NCBI GenBank assembly: GCA_000697355.1
Contig: JNEN01000919.1
Coordinates: 1 to 64,000 of the forward strand
From: Syncephalastrum monosporum B8922
Taxonomy: Eukaryota > Mucoromycota > Mucoromycetes > Mucorales > Syncephalastraceae
Direction of reading: 5' to 3'
DNA length: 64,000 nt
Each line of letters begins with the position of its first letter. Within the stretch, counting starts at the first letter, position 1. Below, piece by piece: positions 22,237 to 32,755 of this stretch. The notes under the pieces were generated by a model. That model saw nothing but the letters and a program-made list of their open reading frames with translations. It did no database searches and was not told the origin of the DNA. The position numbers and the translations under genes are program-made.

Positions 22237-24462
22237 TATAGGGAAAAACAAAGTGAGGTGGAATGGGAGGAAAAGGAATGGGCTGAAAGTGCAGTAATGC
22301 AGTTGCAAGGAGATGAAGAATGAGTGGCAAGGATTAGTATACAACTAACTGGCTGACGGACTGACTGACTGGGCAGACTGTATTAGGCGGAAAGGAGGAA
22401 GAAAACAAAAAAATACGTGAGAGCTAAAGTCGACTGACCAGGCAACAATCTCAGCAACCCGAAATGCTAGACACGTGTATGATTGCCTTGATACGGACGA
22501 TGACTTCACAGAGGTAGAAGCGTTCACAAGCATCCTATGTTTCATACATGGCGTCCCCCTCTTACTGCTTATGGAGCAAAAGGTTATCCATATCAACAAA
22601 GGAATGTTGCTCCAGTTGACGTGATTTTACCCGCCTCACGCACCCCCACCCTCGAAGTTCCAAAAACTCGGGCTACTGCAAGTGATCCTTTCATCCTGCA
22701 TCCATGTGTATACATATCATGAGACGTTATACAAAGAAAATAAAGTCCTTTTTTCATGCATGCCCCCCCCCGTGGCGCATGGTCAAAAGGAACAAGGTAG
22801 AACATAAGTTATCAACGGGACTGATCCGGTGGTGGCGTCTATCAATGCTTGTTCTGTGTCTCGTACAAGATCACCAAAAGACTACCTGTGGTTCTACTTG
22901 CAGCTCTTTTGTGAGGTTCCGCTACGAATCAGCCCCCCTTTTCTATCATTCCTTAGGCTAATATCGCTTAAAATACCATTTACAGCAAATGAGGATGCGC
23001 CTGCTCCATGGAGCTTGTCTATCTCTTGCAGGAGATCCGGCTTCCTGCATCAAATGAGTTCCTTGAGAAGCATCTATGGCGTTCTTTTTGCTTTCTCCAA
23101 CTGGTGTTGCACAGTAGTGTTATTGGCTCTTTTGTTTTCTCCTATTCCGTCCTCTTGCTGCACAGAAGACATGCGTCAAAGTGTCGATCTTTTGTCTACG
23201 AAGTATACAGGAGGAGGTTGGAATCGTGCATATTATATATTCATGAATGTGAGGTACTATAGTACAAAATTGTGGAAGTTGATTTTCTTTGAAAGCATGT
23301 CGATGATACGGATTGAATGGCAGGGGCAATGTAAGTGAAAAAGGAAAACGATCTGACAGGGTTCGATGTTTCCTCGATGAAACACTCGGTCATTCCAGAA
23401 GAAAGCAGCCGTCCATGAGTGGATGAAATATGTTGATCACGGGGTATTGCACCAGTGAAGCGGATTCACAAATAAGCGGACAGCACCCTCGCGGTGGAAC
23501 GATGCCGATGGAAATGTGGCAAGAAGCAGTATCTATCGATGAGAAAAGTCATGCAGGCAAGAGAATCATGCTTTAGTTCGTCAGCCTCTCCAACGTCAAT
23601 GCGACTGCAAATCACGATAGTAAAGAGTTACGTTACAATGGCTAAAACAGAACAAAAGAAAAAGCCTGGTCTTAGTGTCCATCCGTATTGGCTGCGTACA
23701 TAAGAGTTTAAGCAAAGCACAAAGCCTACTTACGCAATCGCTGGATCGATGTTTGGCTATTTTATGGAGAAGGAATTGGGCAACCAAAGAAAACAAGATA
23801 GTGTAAGTCGATGTCGAGCGACAACTCTGGGAGACGTACTGGAACCGCACAAGTAACAGGGCAGGGCGGGTTTTACAGAGGAAGACATGACTGGAAAGAT
23901 ATCGAAGAAAGAAAGAAAGCAGCAGGAGCACAAAACAGAGTTCAATGATATTTTTTTTTCCTTTGTGATTTTTTCTCTTATTTTTTTGTGATGGATATCA
24001 CCATGCGAACAGTGGGCGCGAGCGCGAGCGCGACCGGATGTGGCCCCGTCTCGATGAATGGTGCAAGCACACTTTTCCCAATCAGCCAAAACAAGCACCC
24101 CTAGTCGCTCTCGTAAGCTACTTCATGTGTGCCTTGTGGTGTGTGCATTCTCGCTTCTCCACTATCACATCCCCTCCCCCACCCCCACCCCCCAAAAAAA
24201 AGGCCGGAAAAGCTGTCAGGTGTGTTTCAAAAAGAACTGATTCATCCCGCTTGGGTCAACGCATGAGGCTCGAGACAATATCGTGGCTGGCTTCTTTGTG
24301 TCACACAGAGCAAGAGCCGTCATTTCACCATTTTGAGATCGTGTATCGGGCTTTTGCATTGGCTTGTCATTGGAAAAAACGCTCGATTACGAACACAAAG
24401 TTCACCTGACATTCAAGGAACATTTGTTTTTCTATTTATCTATTTTGCTGTTTCTCTTTTGC
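22237..24462. other. Intergenic 2.2 kb, no gene supported
   Basis: ORFs here (for example 22829-23338) lack coding pattern, splice logic or recognisable motifs. Features seen: a C/T and AC-rich block at 24165-24200 with a C-rich run, and repeated GCGAGC at 24018-24033. Nothing further. Confidence 0.5.
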
Positions 24463-25618
24463 TCATAAACCTTTCTGCCCGCCCTCCTTGGAGAGCCAAT
24501 AGATTTCGAATATAGGGGTATCATATGTATTGTCGCGGCGGACGGACCAATGGTGCGCGACAAGTTTCTCATCAAAGAATACGCGTTCGTCCGAATGGCG
24601 TTCCTTGTACGCGAGTAGCACGTGGAGGCCTGGATTGCGTGAGGCAAGCCAGTCGAGCGTATCGAGAAGCGCGTCATGGGAACCTTGATTGTACAAGACA
24701 TCGGTAAGGAGTACCAGGTCTACTGTGGCCACAGGCGGTTCACTCCTTTGGGCCTGCTGCTCTTTTTGGGTCACCCATGTCCAGCCAGTGACAACTGCAT
24801 TCTCCCCTTCCAACTGGTTCAATTGCGCATTGGTGTGCGCCAGAGATAAAGCATCCGGCATATCGGTGAGGAAGGTCGCCTGTGGGGCAAGAAGGCATGC
24901 TGCTGTGAGGCCCGCTATGCCGGTGCCACACCCGAGCTCCAGGATACGACACCCATATAGGGAATTCAGACTGGCCATGCTACGCTTCGCTAAATAATCA
25001 GCTACGACCATGCCGCAATCCCTAAGCAGGTTTTAACAAGAATTATTAGCATGGGAAAAGAATCGATCGAGATTCCTTTTCATATACGGACCAGACATGG
25101 CCCTCGAGCGACTCGCCGACGGTTTCACGGATCCGAAGGACTTGACCGTGCACAGTGACACGGCGCTCGACGTGTTTTTCGTGATTATCAGAGAGGGGAG
25201 CCCACACGGGTATGATCCACGTGTCATTGTCTGTGCAGCATGCACCCGTCCAAGTTGGGTGTTGGTTCTGGTGCGTGTCCTGAGCTGCATAGAACATGAG
25301 CTGGTCCTGCGCGTCGATATTGTTTTCCAGTACGAGCGTGGAGCACATGAAGCCGCCTCCGCGGAAGGGGTCGTACGTCAGCTCGCAGTGGCCCGGTTGC
25401 GGGATCTTGCGAGCAGCATTGCCACCTTGCGCTTGGCCATGACTACGTACACGTGCCCTGCTACCAGCCGACGATCCCACTACCCTACAGAGGACCTTTA
25501 TCGACGCCAGGTATGGCATCTCGCCGAGATCGTTCGTAATTGTCCACACCACCTGGAATGGCTGGTCGGCACGTACGGTGGCCGGAGGTGGTTTCAATAG
25601 ACGAATATAGTATATCAT
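24463..25618 (-). CDS. METTL21-type protein methyltransferase with N-terminal beta domain
   Basis: Two exons, 25618-25092 and 25021-24463, giving 361 aa. The C-terminal half is a seven-beta-strand SAM methyltransferase: VWDCGMVVADYL, then motif I CRILELGCGTGIAG (near residue 200), FLTDMPDAL (acidic loop), and post-I VDLVLLTDVLYN. This pattern is that of lysine methyltransferases of the METTL16-23/EFM group (VWDaG-type entry before motif I). The N-terminal 150 residues, starting MIYYIRLLKPPP, seem beta-rich and resemble the N-terminal domain seen in some fungal members. Intron donor is TG|GTCCGT; using it restores the VWD motif, while the neighbouring GTATAT would shift frame. Substrate unknown. 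Confidence 0.8.
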
Positions 25619-26453
25619 CTGGTACTACTCGTCTTCAAAAAATACAAGTGCCGTACAGCAGTGTTCCCTGCCTGACGCACCCAACAACAAACAAGCCCTT
25701 TCGTTCCCCACTTTGAAGCGCCCTTTGAAGTTAGGCTCACGAAAAATAGGGCCTCACAGTCATTCCAGTTCCAGGATAGAAAAGTTTAATGGGAAACGAG
25801 AGGAAAAAGTAATCTGATTGGCTGCAGTTGTAGCAGCCACGACTATAAAAGGATTCGCCATGTCCAAAAAAAGTATGTTGAAGGTCGAAAAAGGAAGGCT
25901 TCTACCCAAAAGAAAGCATTGAGATGGCGAACAATTGTCCTCCCTCTGGTACCAAAATATAAAATAGGGTGGTTCAATGAGCGGCCGCAGTAGAGAAGAT
26001 AGAGCTGTGACGGAATGCTTTATTTCATGCATGTTGTGAGGGGAGGGCATATGCTCTATAATTGACTCCTTGCACATATCTAATCAAAGCTTGCATTCTG
26101 CTTGGGTGATGATCCGGACAACCTCTTTCACCCTGATAGTCAGGTCATCCTTGGCAGTCAGAAGCTCTCTCCGGGTTTGGTCTTTCGCTTTCTTCCAAAA
26201 GAAAGAGCTAGTAGTGAAAGAAGGTGAACCCGTACGCAGGAGACAGGTGTGTAGCCGACCTTTCCGATGGCCTCAACCACTTGTCGACTGCGGTCTAAGT
26301 CGCAATTCTCCAGAAAGAAAAAGAGACTGACTCTCTTCTGCTCCTTGGCTATCCTGATAATCTCTTATTAAGAACAGCAGGGAATGGTCTCATCTACGTC
26401 TTCCTCTTAGTGTTCTTGGTGCACTGCTTTTTCATGCTCGACGATATAGCCGC
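25619..26453. other. Intergenic, no gene seen
   Basis: AT-rich spacer at the boundary between the gene-rich left part and the transposon graveyard. No supported ORF. Confidence 0.45.
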
Positions 26454-27097
26454 CTACTGCGAGTACCCCAAGATACCATCACTGCTAAGACAAAGAAAGT
26501 TGTCCAGTTGCACGGACTCGGTATTATTAATCTTGTTGTTGTAAATCTTGGTATCTCTGCGTGCAACCTTGCATCCGTCAAATAATAGCGCAGTTGGACT
26601 GGTATCCCACATTATGTTGCACCAAAGAAGCAACAACGACTTTCCGGCTTCCATCCGCAAGTCGAAATCGGAAGGAGCAGTGACAATCTCGATTGTGAAA
26701 GAGAGTGTTTCGTCCAAGTACGATTTCACAACGCTTCTGGTCACCTGGCCTATCATTATATTCAGACTTGGGCAGGCCTTTGTATCACTGGCGTCTTGAA
26801 GCTTCAACTTATATTCCGAGCTGTTGTTTACAGCACCGACCACTTGCTTTCATATACTTGTCCATCAGCTAACGGACTTTGTACGCCCTGGTCTTACCGA
26901 TGCAGATTTTTTAGGGTGTCGACGTTCAGCTGCCCGCTTTGGAGATAACTGACGAAGTTTTTGACTCTTTTCTGGCTGGACAGACGCAGAGCCCAAACGT
27001 AGTCATTGACAGCTTGGTCGCTTGCGCCTAAGGAGAATTCTGGACAGTCACTAACAACATTTATAGAGAAACTGGTTCGGAAAAGTAGTGTTCGCAA
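26454..27097 (-). pseudogene. Degenerate coding fragments of unknown repeated protein
   Basis: Two adjacent minus-strand frames (27097-26894 and 26843-26454) look protein-like: one carries SLGASDQAVNDYVWALRLSS, the other long amphipathic stretches without low complexity. A donor-like GGTAAGAC after the first frame suggests an intron between them, but no acceptor keeps the frame open. They lie directly beside another broken gene of an unknown repeated family and may belong to it. No function is proposed. Confidence 0.35.
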
Positions 27098-27173
27098 GAT
27101 TCGTAATGAGAAACAAATGAAATTGCTTATGCAGTCTGTTTATTACATAGTGTAGCATTGTGAACTTTACAAG

Positions 27174-28135
27174 TCAGGCAAATATGGCAAAAGTTTGGAA
27201 ACTGAGAACCCGTTTAATATGGCCAAGCTTCTTGGACGCCATAACCGATTTAGGGGGTTTATGGTTGGTCTTGGACTTTATATCCCACAGGAACCGTCGG
27301 AAGCTCTTGGGATTATACTCAAGCTGCTTGGCAATGCCATCCACCTGATTATGATCCATGTATGCCATTCCATGTCGAAGATGTTGATAGTGCGAGCGAT
27401 TTCTGGAGCCTTTGGAATGAAAAAGATAATCGAGGTTATATATTTTATATTGTCTAACATATATATTATAAATAAGAGCTTAAGAATTACGTACATATAC
27501 CAACGGTATCTCCTTCTGAACGTGAACGCCGTTGTTCTCTCGCCGTGTATGTCGAACCAAGGCGGCAGGAAGTTTCGTCATCAAATCAAGCAGGTGTTTC
27601 TGTAAGTAATCCATAGATAAGTCTAAACTCCCACATCGCATGTTGCTCAATAATGAATACTAACTTTCCATGTGTACATGATTGTGATTGTTTCGAAGAA
27701 ATCCTTGAAGTCTTGAGGCACGGTTGGGATGTACATGTTCCCTACATTCACGGGCACATATGTTTCGCCAATCTTTTTCATTGCCAACATTTCTCCATGG
27801 TAGCCTTGAGAATTCAATCCAGTCCATGTACATGACGGATAGGAAGCTCAGAGTAATCTCATCGTCATATGGCGATTGTGCGAGATTCTCGTAAATGCAG
27901 GAGTTGGTTCGCAATGTTCTTGGACGCTTGTTTCTGTATCCTCGGTTCTCGTGCGCCCGCACCCTTCCACTCCCCAGACGACACTTCCACTCGGGGGATG
28001 ACACCAATACATCGAATTTGCGGCCCATGGTATTGTGGATTGTATGGAAAACAGTGCCATCCCCGAAGGAACTCTCATCCTTGATACGAATCTTTTTGGT
28101 CTCGATATTTGCGTGATCTCCACTAACATATTCAC
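27174..28135 (-). pseudogene. Broken copy (3' part) of an unknown multi-copy fungal family
   Basis: Minus-strand reading gives HTIHNTMGRKFDVLVSS, later RTNSCIYENLAQSPYDDEIT, then KKIGETYVPVNVGNMYIPT, and a basic C-terminus. Two introns are visible (27664-27600 and 27500-27420 approximately) with GT-AG ends. The coherent reading needs several one-base frame shifts (near 27950, 27905, 27833 and the last junction), so the gene is broken. The pattern resembles an uncharacterised protein family I associate with repeated loci of Mucoromycota genomes; this is memory-based inference. The 5' half of what seems the same family lies on the plus strand at 55.9-56.9 kb. Confidence 0.5.
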
Positions 28136-28378
28136 AAGTCAGTTAGCACAGCGCATACTAGAAAAGTCATGATACTTGCATTTTAAATTGGCATGGGCAG
28201 TCTCGGAAAACCACCTTCAGCACAGAGTAACAAGCCTCCATGGACTCATGTTCACTGTCTTCATGTCCATCTTGCTGGCGGTGTTGCGGAGTTTGAGAAA
28301 TAAGGTGCATGATTTAACATAAAGAAAATGATGGCTACGAAAACTTACAACTGATACATTATGCCAATTACAATGACC

Positions 28379-29200
28379 GCGCCCGGGTATCGACGATATT
28401 CGTGCCGAGATGCTCAAGTCCCTCTACCCCCTCCTCGCTCGCGTTTTGGACAACCTTTTCCGCCTTTGTTGGTTGGCTTCGTGGACGCCATCTTTTTGGC
28501 GCGCCGCCGCAGGTCGTGCCCATTCACAAGAAAGGCTCAAGGAACGACCCAGCAAACTTTTGACTCATTAGTTTGACTTCGGTCTTTCGCAAGATGTTCA
28601 AACGTGTGCTGTGCCCCGAGCTGTTGTCGACGATGCCGGGACTTGACATTGCTCAAGGTGGCATCCGTGCGTCGCGCGGCACACTCGACCAGGCTCTTTG
28701 TCTCGCCGAAATGGTAGCTCATCACCGGGACGTCGATGACAAGAGCAACCGTAAAACAAGCGGAAAAAGGACAAACAATTCAACTGCAGCAGAGCACTCT
28801 CAATATCAAGCTCCGGTCGTGAATTTTCTAGACATCAGCCTGCTGCAGAACCTGTTTGACGACACCCACATCCAGGTCCGTTCCTTTACTCGTTTTTCAT
28901 CGGTTCCCTTCCTCGCCTCCTTCGCTCCGTCCCTCGCTTTCCTTACCTTGTCCGCACCGCCACTCCTGCTCCGGGCCGATCCCTTGAATTCAGCACTCGC
29001 CTTACTTGGGAGTACACCCGGATGCACCACGCTACCTTCCTTCTCCAGCCCATGGTCGAACCTGCTGCGCAGTGATCCCTGGGCTGTCTCCCGCCGCTTC
29101 TGCCGCAACCCGCCACACTTCAAGGCCGATCCTCTCGCCGAGGCCCTCAAGTGCCCTCTCAAAGTGCTCATGGATCGAGAAATTCGTACCATGTGACCCT
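28379..29200 (+). mobile_element. LINE reverse-transcriptase fragment, internally deleted
   Basis: The plus strand reads PGIDDIRAEMLKSLYPLLAR, then QVVPIHKKGS, an NF(stop)LISLTSVFRKMF block (the PISLT region of LINE RTs), and LSTMPGLDIAQGG. A one-base shift near 28505 and a TGA at 28562-28564 break the frame. After VVNFLDI the sequence jumps straight to LLQNLFDDTHIQVRS, so the catalytic core with the second and third Asp is deleted. A dead copy. Its relation to the LINE tail at 1-560 cannot be tested here because the two cover different regions. Confidence 0.75.
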
Positions 29201-29317
29201 TGAGCGAAGCCGCACTCGCGTAGAGCGCAATCCGCTTCTCTGCCTCCCGTGCATGCGGAAGGAGCGCCATCGCCTCACGAGGATGGATTTATTCGCTGAA
29301 GTCGAAAGCACGGCTAT

Positions 29318-29676
29318 AAGCCATGCGAAGACATCCTCAAGGAGCTTGAAGCAACAGAAGATTCAGACATAGATCACCTAAACAGAACTTCGTTCTGCCC
29401 TTTTGAAACTATAGCCACTGAAAGGATGTGGTTTTTGGAACAAGTTCTTCGGTATGGTTTTTCTAATTATCTGAAGTCTCATAACTAATCTGCAGTAATT
29501 ATAGTAAGGTACTTCCCGGTATAATTGACCATGTGCATGATTGGGCAGCCGAGTATGTCAAGCCAGCGTTTCCAACCCAGAGATGGAAAGAAATCGAAAG
29601 CATACAACATCCAAGGACGGTGTTACAGAGAAATACCCAGGAAATCTTCGATACATTATGTGAAGCTAATGTTGGG
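29318..29676 (+). pseudogene. Two-exon coding fragment cut short beside the mariner copy
   Basis: Two exon-like blocks, 29318-29451 and 29496-29676, joined by a 44-nt intron with GT and CAG ends that keeps one open frame. It reads CEDILKELEATEDSDIDHL through HVHDWAAEYVKPAFPTQRW to EIFDTLCEANVG. The composition is that of a real globular/helical protein, not of the LINE to its left. The frame stops making sense at about 29680, where the mariner-like element begins, so the gene was probably cut by that insertion. Family not recognised. Confidence 0.4.
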
Positions 29677-29699
29677 TTATTATCCATTATACCCTCTTT

Positions 29700-31027
29700 T
29701 TTTATTATACGGAATTGCTCGTCGTAAAATATATTCTCTTCTTGGAGGCAAGCATTGAAGAAGGTAAGAGAGTTTCTAATATACCCTCTACAGCTATCTG
29801 CGGTCACACTGGCAGCAGCGGCGGTGACTTGTTCCAAGAGCTCTTGGTCAGTCTTGACGGCCACCTTCTTCACCTTCCCCTTGAAATTGCCCCACACCTA
29901 CTCGATTGGGTTCAAGAACGGCGAGTATGGGGGCACGAAGACCAGCTTATGCCCAGCTTTCTCCACCAGTTCTTTCACCCGGTTGTGAATGGAGCAATTG
30001 TCCAGGATCAGGTACTTGTTCGATATGCCCATTTCCTTCAAGATCTCTAGCAGCTCCTTGATAAAATCGTTAAAGTGCGTGCTTGTGGTCCCGTGAGAAT
30101 GGGCTGTCTTGCGCTTCTTGCTGCCGACATTCCTGTTGTACATCAGCACGTCAGAATATGGGGCGTTCTTGGACATTAGCAGGACACCTTCCGCTGACAC
30201 TGCCCCGATGATGCTGACGTTGATGCCCAGGTCGCTCGAAACTTCCACAACGCAAGGAACTCCCTTCTTCGAGTAGCCTTGCTTTCGGATGTGCTTCTTA
30301 CGGAATCCAGTTTCATCAATGAACACACAGTTCCTGAGGTAGTCCACGCAGTTTTCGTGAATCCCCTTAACGAAGTCCCTATGTTTGGACTTGTTCCTAA
30401 GCATGATGGGGGTTCAGAAATAATGCGCACCGTTTTGAGACTGTATGCTAGTTCTCTGGTGGCATGGCTATGAACAGGAGACCGGCTGATTTGCAGACCC
30501 TCATGAGAGCCGATGAACGTTATAGAGTTAATATCTAAAATCAGCATAAAAGAGTACTGACCTGGAAAGCTGTTCAAAAGCTCTTGGTGGATGTCCTTCA
30601 TGGTGGTCAGCGGGTTTGCCTGCAGGTGCTCTTCAATGAAGGCGGAATGCACCTGGGTCAACTTCTGGTTTTGGGTGGGCTTCTTGACTTGCCAGGCTGG
30701 CTTGAACCCAGGAAGAATACTTGGGTCAGGTTGGTGTTCTGCCCTAATCTGGCAAGCTGCTTTGTCCTTGATACCAGTCTGGATAGCAGCCTGGCTGATA
30801 GTCGCGCCTGCTTCCAAGACGTCGACGAACTTCCCAATTTGCTTAGCGGTATACTGCTTCCTTGTCCACCCCAGAGGCTCTGTCTCAGTGGTATGGATAG
30901 ACGACTCATCTCGCTGAATAAGATCAGGCAGTTCTCTGATGCGGTAAATTGTGTGGGCAGCTTTCTCCACTGGATGAGCAGGTCCAGTCGTCCGTTCAAA
31001 AAGCCCGCCTTCATCGTCGATATCCAT
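29700..31027 (-). mobile_element. Tc1/mariner-like DDE transposase, nearly intact pseudogene
   Basis: The minus strand from ATG 31027 carries an HTH region (KQIGKFVDVLEAGATISQAA), a spacer, and a DDE catalytic core: FIDETGF (first Asp), LILDNCSIH (second Asp), PYSPFLNPIE (Glu). An intron at 30561-30500 with GT-AG ends joins the N-terminal part in frame. Two lesions are visible: a one-base loss in the C5 run (30418-30422) and a TAG (29898-29900) directly after NPIE. Downstream sequence VWGNFKGKVKKVAVKTDQEL continues in frame to about 29700. Terminal inverted repeats were not found by eye, so element ends are approximate. Confidence 0.85.
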
Positions 31028-32755
31028 ACGCAGTCAGAGCATTGCTGTTGTTCCCGCTTTCTTGCCGCAAAAAAACGCTGGCTAAGGACGTCAATGTATT
31101 CAGGACGCGTCAATATCAACCGTTTTGTGATGAAGAGCGGCGATTGGGTGCTCTAGCGAAAGAGATGAGGACACACTTGGGCGAGATGTTGCGCAAAGAC
31201 ACGCCAAAAAAGTTATCACCTGCGTCGCGATGCGGTGTTTAAAAAGTGTTTCGTCGAGCCGTCCCTGATTAGATTAATGGGCATCACGATATGAATATCA
31301 TCAAGCTGAGAACAAAAGATTGGCCACTGGCATATAATTTATGCCGTTTGCGATGTAAACTTTTACACGATACGTTGTCAACGTGAGCCATTCCCATCCT
31401 TGAAAGAGAATTTATAGCTGTGTAGCTTTATGTGACAGTAAAGAATGACAGCAGTAAGCTTGCGGGTTTAAACTGATTGTCGCGTGGCAGATGTCACAGC
31501 TCTGATCCACATGCGGATTAAAGCTCTGGTTGAGGGACACCGAATAAAGCTGCTCTCTTCTTTGTCCCGCCTAAACAATTATGTTATAGTCCAACTGTAT
31601 CACACGCGGTAGGTGATAGATTGCTACCCCATTAGCGTTTAATAATCTCTCTGCGGATGCGAAGAACTTCTTACATGCACAAGTGCACCCACCAGTGGAT
31701 GCTTAAAGTCGATGGTGCTATCGCTCACTTCATTTAAGGTTTTACTTTTTCGTTCGGAGCTGCCATTAACAACGACGCACATACATGTCAGAAACACGGT
31801 GCCTTGTCATTCTGTGTATGCTATACCCAGCGCACACACGATCTACAGTTAATGATGATAAGACATATTGAAGTCACTGGCTACATTCCATCTCTTGGAG
31901 TTTTGTGGGATCTGCCTCTGCAGTGACAGAGCCGGGAAAAGTGTGGATGGTGCAACGTTACACTGAGGTCTACGTGGCACACACGCAGAAAACAGAACTC
32001 CGCCCAATGTGTGCGTGCCTATTTTTGTACTCTTCATAAAACGACAAAAAACAGCAAAGGGTTTTCTGCACAGCCTTGTGGGGAAAGGAGGCAATGAGTG
32101 GACGTACATGTGCAGGAGATGATAGCACGGTCTGCGATGTGTTTGTGTACGATATATTGGCGATCGGGGTGATATTACAGAAGAAAGGGAGGGTCCAGGA
32201 GTCAGAAAGACAGAGAGAAGACAAAAAAAAAGATCAAGCTATAATTGAGGTGAAAGGGATCTCGAACATTATCACGAACACGGCAAATGTTGTGTCACTT
32301 TTCTCGACCGACCGGCGATGGTCGTGTACTATGGATGAGGCCTGCGTGCTTGTTGTATAGTACCCGTGTGTTGTTGAATCGGGTCTCCTCTGCTCTCCTC
32401 TCTTTCCCTTTTCGCCTGTTCTCGCTCTTTCTCTTCCCTTTTTCCGACTTGCCCTCTGTTTTCTTGCTTTGCTTTCCTTCTTCCTCTCTCTCTTTTCTCT
32501 CTCATTACTATCTGCGTCGTGCTGGCAACCGATTGCTTTTGCCTTCCTTCATAAGCGAATAACTTGGGTTCAGCCTCGTCTTTATCGTCCTCCTCCTCTG
32601 GATCCTTCGCTCAATACTTTCCTTATCACTCTCCCATCCCTTTCCTCTTTCGCTCTCTCTTCCTCTCTTCCTCTCTTTCTCTTCTTCCCTCTTCTTTCTA
32701 CTCTACTGCCAATCTCCCTTCCTTTGCTTCTTCATTGTAATCATACTCGATCGCC
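31028..32755. other. Intergenic: right flank of the mariner copy and RhoGEF promoter
   Basis: No gene supported. 32386-32750 is a long C/T-rich tract that leads into the second RhoGEF gene and is probably its promoter and 5' UTR. Terminal repeats of the mariner copy were looked for around 31030-31330 without success. Confidence 0.45.

Noticed and set aside
22829..23338. 169-codon plus-strand ORF
   Set aside because: Cys/Ser/Leu-rich without family features or conserved splice sites; treated as noise.
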